NCBI GenBank assembly: GCA_013365365.1 | Contig: JABVXU010000007.1 | Span: forward strand, 372,001-436,000 | Length of the DNA: 64,000 nucleotides | Direction: 5' to 3' | DNA from: Cruorifilaria tuberocauda | Taxonomy: Eukaryota > Nematoda > Chromadorea > Rhabditida > Onchocercidae | Shown: positions 26,701 to 39,100 of the stretch, piece after piece | How positions within the stretch are numbered: position 1 is the stretch's first letter | Layout: each line of letters opens with the position of its first letter | Notes under the pieces: generated by a model | Databases searched by the model: none | Told to the model about the DNA's origin: nothing | The model's input: the letters and a program-made list of their open reading frames with translations, nothing else | Program-made: the position numbers and the translations under genes

Positions 26701-29700
26701 AGCGAAAGCAACAAGCAATGATCAACTCTTCGGTGAAGCATTCGTTGAAATTCCGCTAACCTTAATCAGATTTTTATGATCAATTATCGATAATATTTTC
26801 ACTTCATCATTGAAGATATTCCTAAAATTCCAAAAAAACAATTAATTAAAAAATATTGAAATAATTCGATTATCGCTAATAATTAATTTCCGTTAGCTTT
26901 CTTTTCAATTTTATTAGAATAGAGAATTTCGAATGACGGAAAATTTTTTAATTTATTAATGATTTAAGAAATTTTTTCATTTTTTAGTTTTGACTGATTG
27001 GATGAAAATTGAATTTTTCATTCCGGAAAATACAATTCGAATTCGAATTTTCTCCTAACTTAATTCTATCTTACTTCTATTTCCAAATTTCATATTGAAA
27101 TGAATTATCACTGATATCAAATTTATGCTTATTGTTTTTTTTAAATATCGGGGATAAAATGGAGCAGATAAAATTCTTCCTGATACCTCTGAAAGATAGG
27201 AAGGTATTTTTTTTCGTTTTGGATAGCTTTTTCCATTTCGATCACTTAGCACTTTTAACTTTTAAATTAATCAGCAAAAAAAAATAATTCATTGCTAAAT
27301 ATTAATTTTAAAAAGATTACATCGTTTGTCTATTCCTGTCTGCTATGATTTTTGCAGCATAGTGATTGCCATTAATGGAACATGATCGGATCACTGTAAA
27401 CCTACCACGGCCTAATTCCGAGCCTAATATAACTTGATCCGTATGAAATTTCTCAATTCGTTGCATTACTTTACTGAAAAATTTGCATTTGAATAGAATT
27501 GAAAAAAGAAATTAATGAAATCAGTAAATAAAACAAAAATTACCAGTAATATCAAAAATTTCTAAACAAAATCTATTTTTTTCTTTTCAGAATAATTGAT
27601 TATAGTTTATTTGTTCATTTTAGAATAGTGAAATAGAAATGTTTAAAATAAAAAAAAGCTGTTGAATATTACCAATCGGAAATTTGAACAGCTGCAATAG
27701 CATAGTGTAAGCTATCATCATTGCTAATCCTAAAAAATTCTGGACTGAAATTAAAGAGATAATTCAGTAAAAAAATTCGACCACTCTTGTAATTTTTTAA
27801 TTTTGTTTGTTATATTTTTTATTTATTCTTGTTTGTTTATTGTTTTATTCTCTATTGTTTATTTATTTGCTTGTTTATTTCAATAATTTTTCTTTTAATC
27901 TATTCAATTATTCAAGTTTTTTACTCGAAAATTTTTGTATATCGCCTTTTCATTTATCGATTTACTTGTTTACTTTTCCATATATCCATCTCGAGAGGGT
28001 ATTTGGAGAACAATAATTCGAAGTTTTTATCTTAACTTAATTTTTATACTAAAAAATAAGAATTTGTTAATGAAAATGAAATTTACTTTTTAGGTCCTAT
28101 GTGATGATTTCTTGCGTTTCGTATACTTGAAATACAAGGTGATATCGGAATTTTAGGTATCAGTAATGGTTCCATTACTGTTTCATTGATACCACATTTA
28201 TCTGTGAATTCTTTACTAATAATTACTTATTATAAAATACTTGTAATATATTTATAACTTTAAATTTGTATAATGACTGATTATTTCGTTTCTCCTCACT
28301 TAATTACTTAAAGTTGATTTACTTCCATTTAATTAATTTTTTTCTACAATGTGACAGACATGATGATCATCAATGCAACATCTTTTTCCGAGCTTATCAA
28401 AAAATTTGATAAAACAATAAATCAGCCTCTGAAAAACAATTTACATCGGTATTTCACTTAGCCGCTTTACGTTACAATAAATTAAAATAAACTTGCAATA
28501 AATTCACCTGAAGGTGGAGGTGGAGGTGGAAAATGAAAATCGGACCATGATGGTGATTTTTTAGCTCGCCTACCTATAGTTGCTAATTTCCTATAAATTA
28601 TTGATGATAAATTAAATATGATAATCATATGTTAGTTATTCATTAAGGTACTTTCACTTTATTGATTTCTAAACACTTGAATTTTTTTAAATTCATAAAC
28701 GTGATCTGCTTTAAATATGAGATTGATAATCATGCATATCTTAATGAATTCCTTCCATTATTTTCTATTATCAACTTTTTATTTTATTATAAAGTCACTT
28801 TTTATTTCAAATCGCACTGAGAATGTAAATTCTTTGCAAGCAAAAACTAACTTTTCATTAGCATGGAAGCCATTGTTTTGAATTTGATAGTAATCAATAT
28901 CATTTGTATCATAGAAATTTGTGCAAAAACCTTTTTCACCCAAACTTGTTACCATAATTTTTGTTCTTCCATCATTGTAATTTTTTAAATTTAGTTCACG
29001 GCGACGTGAAATTAGAATCCCGCATAATACGCAGGTTATAAGGAGGAATAGAATTATTAAACCTGCAATGATAGCAAAATTTCATTGGTTGAATTTTTTT
29101 TTAATTAATTTACTCTAAGATATAATTAATTCAAATCATTTCATACTGTCATAATTACTACTAAAAGAAGGAATATTTAATTTTTTGTGATGCTAAATTG
29201 AATTATTCATTGAAAAGAATATCTCAATTATATGATCATTTCCAGTATAGTAAAAAAAATTTATTTAAATTGAAAAAAAAAAGGTTTTTTTCAGTTGCCT
29301 TATCAAATTCATTATTTGAATTTTATCACTGACTAGAATTTCAAAAAGGATTTCACAATAATTAATATTTCTATAAACATTGATAAAATGTGATTATTAT
29401 GAAGCGATATAATAAAAATTAGAAAATCAGAATGATAAACTAGAAATGATATATTAAGAATATGAATGATTATTCAGAGCGCAGAAAATTTTTGATAATA
29501 TAATTTTGATGACAATAAATTGTAATATATAAATTCCCTTCAAACTCCTAATTCGATATTTTAATCGGAAGTAAATTACCGATGAAATAAATAATCGGCA
29601 ATATGCCGGTTGATTCTTCGATTGTTGCTGATGAGGTAGCATTAAACATATCTGAAATTCATTGGCAAAATTAAAATTAATTAATTGCAATTTAGCTTTA

Positions 29701-32700
29701 AAGGCAAATAGCTAAAAAATTTGATAAGTAAGCAAATAATTTACAATTTTATATTTTGCAACCTTTCAAAAGCATGCAATTAGGAACTTTAATTCCAAAA
29801 ATATAAATGATTGAAGCATCGAATTAAACTCGTAAGTCGTTCGTGATATTTTGAAAGAAAAGCGAAAAGTTATTAGAAAAGTTATAAAGCGAAGGAAATT
29901 AATTAACAAAACTTAGAAGTTAATTAGCAAAATTTAACTTTCCTTAGTTATCGTTCTTTTAAATTTTAGAACAGTTAAAAAACAAAGCAAATTATTTAAC
30001 AAAACTTGATTTCCCTCAAATATAGTTGTTTTAAAATTTAGTTAAAATTCGGGAGAAATTTCATTTTTTTCTGCTTGAATTTTCGCTAATAATCATCGAG
30101 AGCTTGAATTGTTTTTTAACAAATGAACGAATGTTATTTGGGTGGGTGATGTGCGGAAAAATGACAATAGCGCCTCATCAAAACATGATACATTGTGGGA
30201 ATTTTGAACTTATCGCTTGCGCTCTGATACATACTGATTTTTAATAATCTAACTTCTCTCTTAGAAATTCCACCACTTCTTTAATTTTTTAATTCTGCAA
30301 TTTTCCATTTTTAACTTATATTAATTTCAAATATTTCACGCTTAGTAACTATTGTTGCATGCAATCTTTATTAATTATTACTCGACTATTAATTAACCTT
30401 CTTGCACGCTATCATTTATTTCCAACTTTCACATCTAATTCCATTTTAATTTCTAATATTTCAATTAAATATTCAAAAGAAAGATTGTAAAAGATATAAT
30501 TCCAAGATAAATTAATATTTCGAGATTTTTTCTTAAATTTTTTTAAAAAAACTATTTCGAAAATACAGTTAGTTGGAAATTTTAAAATGTGCAATAGTTT
30601 GACAAACTTTCTTTTATTAAAAGTAATGAATTAGGAAAGGAAAAAAGAAAGCGATAAGATGAAAAGTAAAAAAGGAAAAAATGAGGAAGAAGAGATATTT
30701 CCAAAACGGACCGGATCCGGAACTGGTGATGATAGTGGTAGTAGTAGCGATGACAGTAGTAAGGATTCGCGTCGATACAGTTGCTTTTCTAACAGTGCCT
30801 AAAGTAATTTCCCTCAAAATTTACTTTTCCCTTATAATTTATTTGAACTTGAAAAAAAGAATTGATCGCAACCTGAATGATCTAGTAAGTTATGAATTAT
30901 AAAGCAAAGATTTAAGAGAGCACCAGAACTCATATATTAAAGGTTAATTAAACAAAGCTTATGCTTCATTCAGTTTATTCTTAAAGGATATTAAAACTGA
31001 AGTTTTTCTTATAATTGAAAGGTCAGTTATAGTCTTAGAAATAAAGAAAATCTCCAATGAGTTTTATTAAACTGTCAATTAAAAAGAAAGCAATACTTAA
31101 ATACTCGAAATACAAATGAATAAGTTCTTGGATTAAAATAATATGAAAATTTTAGTTTCATTTACTTGAAGAATTCATGCAATTAATTATTCATAGCTAT
31201 CAAAATATTTTTATAATAGCTTAAAAAAGCAATGGTTCAATCCGTCATCGTAAAGTGATTATTAAACAATGAAATGATGAAAAAAGATAAGCAAATAAAT
31301 TAATCAACAAGCAAAATGTTTTTCCGTGAAACATTTGAGAATATCAGGCTAAATTAAAAAAACTAAATTCAAATTTGAGAAAATTCTTAACAAAATTTTA
31401 TATCGCTTAGTTAGATAAATAGGCAGAATTTAAAGAGCCAAACTGAAGTTTTGAAAATTAACTTTCAAAAAGTAAAATTTTATGCTTAACTATAAGTCGA
31501 CTGATTAGAATGACAGTTTAAATTAAAAACTCAAATTCAAATTCTGAAAAAAAGTTTAAAAAATCATTTCATTGATAATTAATAATTTACTTGATGCAAA
31601 ATGTATTTCAGAGAGAAATAGCCATTGCTCCTTGTAGCTAAGCTTTATTTTCAATGCTTGTCCTGTTGCATTATGGAGTGGTATTCGTATCGGTACATTT
31701 CGTCCTGTATCCTTTTCTCTTCTCTAACGAAATAAAAACAATTAAAATAACTTTGAAATACTTTTTTGGAATTAAAAAGAAACTAATTAATTAATTATTT
31801 AACTTCCTTAAAGGATTCCCGCAGTTAATTAATTCTTAATTATTCAAATGCTATTTATATTCAACAAATACTCAACTTTTCAGTTGCTTTCTGAAAAAGT
31901 AACGAATGAAAAATAAAATTTATTTAAATGAAAAAAAATTGAAAACATCTTACTTGTATGGATGAAATTTGTGAAGCAAGCGCAAATCTTTTTCCATCAA
32001 TGCTAAAAAATATTTCCGTCATTTTTAACGATGTCCCATAGGTCCAAATTTCGAGATGTGTAAATTTTCGGATATCAGAAAATTCAAAAACAATTTCCAC
32101 CGTACCATCTGAATTTAAAGATTCATAAATTTTTTGCACGTGTGTGTGTATGTAAGTGTCGTTTATGTGTGTGTGTGTGTGTCTGTGTGTGTTACAAAAA
32201 TAATAAATCATCTTCAATTTTTCAGTTTTTCAATTATATTTCATTATATTATTACATTAATTAATTTTTCAACATATTTTAAGGTTTCTTCCAATTCCGC
32301 TATCGTAATATTTTGTATCACAGATTCTTTGATACAGTCAAACAATCCGGTGATATCGAATTGAGAAGCATTTCAATGATTTCTGATATTTTGAGGTAAA
32401 ATTTTCTAATTCTTAAAAGATAATTAATAATATATTGATTTTCATTATTAAGTTATTTAAAAAATAATTTCTACTGGTTATCAGTTGATTCCATCCAATC
32501 CATGTTGGTATCATACTACTGCTACCGGTAATATCATCTAATGGATTTGTTGTAGCAATGATACCATCTGTGAGCAATCCTAAACCTCTGAAATTTAAAT
32601 TTAATAATTATTTCATTGAGAAAACAGAATAGTAAATCTGAGGATCGAATATGATATTTGCAATCAAATACGGCATTAGTAATCTGATAACTAAGACAGT

Positions 32701-35700
32701 AATAATCAATGTTTTCACTTATCCAAATCGTTTATAAATTTTTTTAAATTTAGATCAAATTAATTAATGAATATCTAAGTAAATCATTGTATTCGTTTAT
32801 GATAATTTCAATTTATTTATTCAAAAAAATTCCACTATTTTGGACAAAATGAATTATGAAAGGGAATAAAATGAATGCTTCGACTAAAGATGGAAAAGAA
32901 GCAAATTGCATTCAGACTAATCAAGTTTCCCACTTTTAACTAAATTAAATTTCCTACTTTGTTGAAAATTGAACAACAATAAAATTTGAAATAGCCACGG
33001 AAGCTTTAGTATTTGTTTCATTTTTTTCTTCATAAAAAACTCTAAATTGATAATTAAAAACTTTGCCATTACCTAAATAGTATTTAACAAAATGGCACTG
33101 TTAAATGAAAACAATTATACATTATTCGGCAAAAAATTCGATATATTTTTTAAAAAATGTTTTCAACAAGAAAAAATTTCCAATACTAACTTTTTATTAT
33201 TCGTGAAATGACTAAGCATATTTGATTTTTCAAAAATCTTGTCACGAAAATCATAAGTATCAATTCTTGAGCCGTCGTTATTCATCGAATAGTACATTAA
33301 AGCATCTGTAAATGTGTCATATAATTTTTTTCTATTTTTCTTTAAATTAATTCTAATTAATTTTGCTTGAAAACGAAAAAAAGACCAATTTAAGAGTATT
33401 TTCTGCTTCTAAAATGATTGAATAATATTGGAAATGAATGAATATACTATTCTTAATAGTAAGGAAATCGAATTTTAGAAGTAAATTTAAGAAATTTGAA
33501 AAAAACTTAAGGCTTTTCATCTTGTGATAAAACCCAATTATTCGTTTCCTAAGCTTTTTAAAAAAGCAAAAAGCAAATGAAATTAATTCGAAAAAAAGTT
33601 GAAAAATATAAAAGAAATAAAGAGAAATGAAAATTACCATTATACGGACATCCGTAAAATTCCACTCTAAGGCACATTGTCCGTGCGTACGTAGAATACG
33701 GCACGATACGAATTTGTGAAGCAACGATCGGCGGATCCAAGTTACGTCGTACAGCAGTTGACGTATCTTCATTTCCATCCAATACTTCAATTAATTCTCG
33801 ACTATGATATTTTATCCATGAACTATTCAATCGTAAATAATCGATCGTATAATGTGTCGTATATTCTCGACCTGTTCCATTACCATAACGACCTTGTGTC
33901 TCAATTCCCGTGATCACACGCACTTTCTCAAAATTTACCTATAACTTCCATTCAATTAGATCAATTACACAATGCTCAAATTGTGCTAAATATTTATTTT
34001 TATTGCGAAATAGAAAAAGAAGTAGAAATAACATTTAAAAAATATTGAATATTCTTATTAATTCTATTAAGACATCGATAATTCATCTATTATCTGAATA
34101 TGCTAATAGCTTATGCTCATAATTATTATTAACTTAATTATTATTTTTAAACCAATATTTTCCAACTTTTTAAACTAATAAATATTTGTATATTGGCAAA
34201 AAAACCTCACTTTTCAGATCATATCAATTTATTTATGCAATTGATTATCATGAAAAGATAAAGCTTTGATGAAAATTTCCAAAATTGTTACCTATATGAT
34301 ATGATCATTATCAATTCATAAACTTCAAAAATAATTGGAAGAGATTATTTAACTTAAGATATTTAACTTAAAAAAATAATTTATTCAATTTTCTGTGAAA
34401 ACGAAAAATTTCATTGGTATAATATTTAGTTGTCGCTTATTGTAGAAAATTTTTGGTGGATCTTTGTTTAAAATGTTGCTGTCTAATTGGAAAAAAAGAC
34501 AGCTGTTCAATTTTTCATTCATATTATTACTAGAAAACTATTAATTTTATGTAAGTACACGTAGTATACGTCATTTTTCAATTAGATAGTAAGAAAGCAA
34601 ATATTCATAATTGAATTTACTGGGATTTACTCAATTTAATTAGTTTACTTGATTTAATTAACTTAATTAATTAAAACTAATAGAAGGAAAAATCACTTTC
34701 GAAATATTCACTTAAAAATTACTCTTGCTTTTTCACCTCTTTTTAAAAGTATATCTTTTGATATTCATTTAACAAAAGAAATGAAAAGTTAAATTATCGA
34801 CGGATAAATTTTCTGTGCGCTCATTGAGTAGCACAATAATTAATGAAAGGAAAAACAATGAATTAATATAATTAATAACTAAACAATAAATTAATAAAAA
34901 GACAATAAATTGATATAATTAATAAAAAAACAATGAATTTCTCTGTAAAATTGAGGAAAAGTAAAAATTGATTGATAATTTTTTGGAAAGTAAAACATAA
35001 ACCTCTAAGAATTCATACGATCCAGCTTTAATTTGCGGTTTTGGGCACCAAGCACCAGATGCAAGTTCTTTTCGTATCCTTAAAGTTCTTCGAAATTTCA
35101 ACAAATATTAATATTGTTATTGTTACTCCAAGATAATTATTATTAGTACTTATTGTCATTGTTTTATCTACTTATTTTTTATTCATTGCTACTATCGCTT
35201 TATTAATATTTTGATTAACTATCTTATTTTATCGTTATAACTATTGATACAATGGGAGTTGGCACATTAAAGATCATCGCGTAAATTAAGCAATGTTGAA
35301 AGAATCTAATTCATCTAAGTGATCATTACTGAATTAAATCCATCGTCCAACATGCAATGGCTACATCTAGATATGCTTGAAAAGTACCAAGCAGGCACTA
35401 TATGGGATATACTTTTTTCAATTTATTTTAATACTTATAACATACTTGCTTATAATGCTTACTACGTGACAATTTCCATTTTCATGTTTGCATAAATTCA
35501 GTAATGAGATATTAATAGTATTATTACTGTTATTATTATCATTATTCATTATTAAATGTCATTATTATTAAACTATTATTATTCTTATTATTATTACTGT
35601 TACTATTATTGTTCTTATTATCGTTATTATTATTATTATTATTACCAGTTATTAGTGTTACTGATGTTATGACAGTGTTCTTACTGCTATGATTATTATT

Positions 35701-36146
35701 TACTATTAATTACCGCTTTGTGAAGTTTAGTGATAAAAGCTAATCTGAATTGTTCAATGATAGCTTGCAGCAGAATTCCATAATTTATTCAGTGTAATAT
35801 CATTATATTTTGAGTGACAGGGAAGGAATTCTTTTGTGTAAATGATAAAATTAAAATTCAGCAACTAAATTTTCTGAGAATAAGCCGTAAACAATAATGT
35901 GAACGTATTTGAGGCCAAGATTAAACCATTCTATCAATTGTGTTCTTAATGTCTATTAGCTATTAGCTATTGGCTGATGAATTTCACTGAAATATTCGAG
36001 GACATTGTAATTATCGTCAATCATAACTAATTCTCACCTGGCATTTTGTGGTCCGACACTAATCATGTCGAAACTGCTAGATGCAGACAATTGCGCATCA
36101 TCAATTTCACCACTTTCCATACCAAGTGCGCTAATTCGACATTCTG
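23714..36146 (-). CDS. discoidin-domain receptor (DDR family) with degenerate kinase, 5' partial, 18 exons
   Basis: Single-pass collagen-receptor-like protein. Exons 5' to 3': 36038-36146, 35003-35078, 33638-33938, 33191-33305, 32475-32587, 31954-32108, 31591-31723, 30712-30798, 28852-29062, 28508-28590, 28087-28201, 27673-27729, 27321-27473, 26761-26821, 26455-26546, 26110-26305, 25358-25504, 23714-23869 (TAA). They join in frame for 786 codons including stop. Residues 1-160: F5/8C discoidin domain (AECRISALGMESGEI, SGAWCPKPQ, VRVITGIETQGRYGNG, ending RVEFYGCPYN). About 160-335: DDR-specific second domain (GLGLLTDGI, TWIGWN, NGTVEIVFEF, LFLSEIHFAS). Then a Thr-rich stalk, one TM helix (LIILFLLITCVLCGILI), an RRRE stop-transfer, a juxtamembrane part with HFPPPPPPS, and a kinase fold from about 520. 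The nucleotide loop is GRGRFT, the beta-3 Lys (YAAKII) and helix C Glu remain, but the catalytic loop is HGHLSPQC and the DFG position reads SPR. DVWSFAI and CWQRIPSNRP remain. Signal-peptide exon not found. Confidence 0.92.
23870..25357 (-). other. long last intron of the DDR gene
   Basis: AT-rich intron between the last two kinase exons. No exon or other feature recognised. Confidence 0.6.
25741..25763. repeat. CT microsatellite in a DDR intron
   Basis: TCTCTC tract within the intron 25505-26109, with a short TA repeat near 25825. Confidence 0.7.
32143..32189. repeat. TG microsatellite in a DDR intron
   Basis: TGTGTG-rich tract just upstream, on the minus strand, of the exon 31954-32108. 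It would place a CA-rich run about 35 bases before the splice acceptor. Confidence 0.8.
35500..35720. repeat. ATT/TTA trinucleotide-rich low-complexity region
   Basis: Imperfect ATT repeats with scattered TTACTG variants, in the intron 35079-36037 of the DDR gene. Confidence 0.75.
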
Positions 36147-39100
36147 CTGTAATTGAAACATCCATATTGGAAAATAAAACAATATGTGAGAAATTCATTG
36201 AAATTCTGATTTCTTTGAATGAATTTGACCTCAAGCACTTAGAATGAGAAGTAAACAGCAATAAAGTAATTAAATAGAATCTCAAAGAAGCTTAATTAAT
36301 TATACGAATTGATAAATCTTTAATATTGTGCAAGATTTCATTGCTAAAAGAAATTAATGAATTTCATCAAAGTTTTCAAAAACAAATTTCCATTTTATAA
36401 ATTTTTAGCTTTATCCATCAGTTTATCATATTGTTCCTTTCTATTCTTCAAAATCATTGATTCATTTTGTGCTTCTTCAATTTATGCTTTTCATTTATTT
36501 TCAATTCAAGAAATCCATTTCCTGTAACTCTGTAGTTTTAATTTCCAATATAAAATTGGAATTTTCATACTTCCTATATTTAGCAAAATTCATTCCCTCT
36601 ACCACTAAAAAGAAATGAAAATGATAAGAAAGATATTCAGTTATCACTGGATTTTTTCTCAAATATTTGCAAGCAAAGAAAATGCAAATATTACTAATTC
36701 CTCAATCGAAAATATATTTAATCAAGAATGTAATGTTATCTTTTCATCCTTTTCAAGTGGAATTAATTTTCGATTAATGAAAATATAAATTAAACCTTAA
36801 AAGATACCACTAATAATAAGCACTGAATGATTTGTAGGATCCATTAACTTTACATTTTATTTATTTTGAATGGTTATTAGTTGTTAGTTGCAATAGATGA
36901 CCTCGAGAATGGCCAGAGAGTGAAATTGTCATAAATGGACAACAATTCTCTTCGGACGTTTACCTTTTTAGCAAGGACACCTTAGGACAAGATCAAAGTT
37001 TATAATTAATTATTGTTGATTGAAATCATTTTCTGTTTACTACTTTTAAACTTTCATGAAATCTTAAATGCTTTTGTATTATACTCTTTCATTTCATTCA
37101 ATTTTCTGATTTAAGAAATTATTGGAAATTGAAATGAATAAAATTAAATTGATTCAATATGAAATTATTTGAAAAAATTTTTAGGTTAACAACGATTTTC
37201 AATTATATAATGAAATTGCCATGTTGATATTTTAACGCTGATATGTCGATTACTTTTTTGGAGAGTAATTTCTGATTAATTTATTTCAGGATGCATTTTA
37301 GGATAATAATGCTAGTCTTTTTTCTTAGAATAAAGCAAGCAGGAACAAATGCATTGATAAAGTTATGATAAATTAAATCAATCAATGATATAAGAAGGCA
37401 AAAAAGACTCATAGCTCTAACACTGTAAGAACATTTGAAGCTATCGAAATTTCAACTTAATTCTCAATATTAGCCTATATGTGAACAATTGATCTGATAC
37501 TCTCTGTAATCATATTCCGAAAGATAAAAGACAATTGATTATCACTAATTATCTCTCATTCATTTTCATGGTCTTTCAACTTTTAAGATATTATTTTTCA
37601 TCCCGAATTGTGGTTTAGTTTAACTGTAATGGGAAAAAAATTTATGATCCGCAGCTGTTATTCATTGATGCTTCTTAGATTAGCTAACTGTCTCTCTGAC
37701 TGACTTAGCGATCAGATAATTGACACTTAATGATTTTTTTAGCAGATTAACGAGCAGAACCGAAGATACTCAAATCATAAATCGTAGTGAATATTTTCCA
37801 AAATTTATTACAATTTAAAAAATTTTATTGATTTCTTAACTGTAAAAGAATTAATATAGTATAGAATAGCTTATATTCGTTTATTTTAAGAAGAAGACCT
37901 GAAACAGTCATTCTGCACTCAGTCATTACATTGATTATCTGTTCAATGATTAAATTAATTAAACAAATTAAAATTTCACCTCTCATGCAACATTTGTTTA
38001 ACTTTGTAAAAAGTGAACTATTTATTTTTCAAACGCAAAAAAATTTAAATAAACATTTTAAAAAATTGAAATATATGTTACACATTTCATATATATATAT
38101 TCACGTTTTATTTTAGATACAAAAATATTTAAATAGACATTTAAAAAACTGAAATATAAATAAATTGCATGTCATAAGTGTGTTTTATGTTTCACGTACG
38201 TGAATGAAAAGATGGAATAAATTTGTATGTTCCCTTTAGTGCATTCATAATATGTTTACTGCTGAAGTGATTGTTTGGAAGAAATTTCAATATACATTTT
38301 AAAGTAAGCAATGATTAGCAAGCAGTAAAGCATATATTTTCATCGTTATTAAATATGAATTGAAGCGAAGAAAGAGAAAAGTTCAAGTACCATTTGTTAC
38401 ACTTCAAAATTATCCTCTTTACCTTTTTTTTCTCTCCCTCTCTTCCTCTTAGACCCCCTAATGGTTATTTAGTCCCTTGAAAGAGAAAGACAGTTGTCGT
38501 TTCTCCGATCCATTCTCTTTCATGAATTACTACTTACTCACTCATTTTCAACGACAGGCTCAAATCAATTACGGATTATCTCTCCTCTTAGCTTTCTTTC
38601 AGGTTGATTAATGGAAATGATTATCATCTATTTGCCCGTACGAAATGAAAAAGGAAAAAGAAATGAAGAGAGTTAGATAAGAGATAACTTTTTCACTTTT
38701 CCCTTAGAGATAAGCTATCTCGGAACAATAGATCAAGTCGTTTGATAAGACTAAAACACATTGTATATTTCTTCCTCACTCTTTTTTATTTCAAAATTAA
38801 CACCTGTTAAAAAATTTAAATTCTTTTTTCCAAAAAGAAAAAATGTTCACCTTTAAAAATAATAAGAAAATTTTAGAACAAAAATCATTCATTTCCATTT
38901 GAATTTCCGAACTAAAAAACTTAAACAGAATCTTTCTCAATTTTATCGCATTGGTTAAAAACTTTAACTAGATATTCTTTTAGTGCCAGTTCTTTTTTCT
39001 ACTAACAATTTTCATTTATTAAAATAACTTTTTAGATTCTAATAGGGATTTCTTACTTTGAAAAATATTTTGTTATCTTATCAAATTGATTTATCAAATA

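Noticed and set aside
32280..32400. Minus-strand coding-like stretch (DITGLFDCIKESVIQNITI) between two DDR exons
   Set aside because: Exons 32475-32587 and 31954-32108 join directly in phase to give the expected WIGWN then NGTVEIVFEF, leaving no room for it. It lacks suitable splice sites.
36240..36285. Hydrophobic minus-strand stretch as the DDR signal peptide
   Set aside because: No ATG in frame (a stop lies just upstream), and available donors give the wrong phase for joining 36146.
36920..36960. Minus-strand ATG exon encoding MTISLSGHSR with a donor in the right phase for the DDR gene
   Set aside because: Phase fits, but the product is not hydrophobic and would not act as a signal peptide. 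Kept only as a remote possibility.
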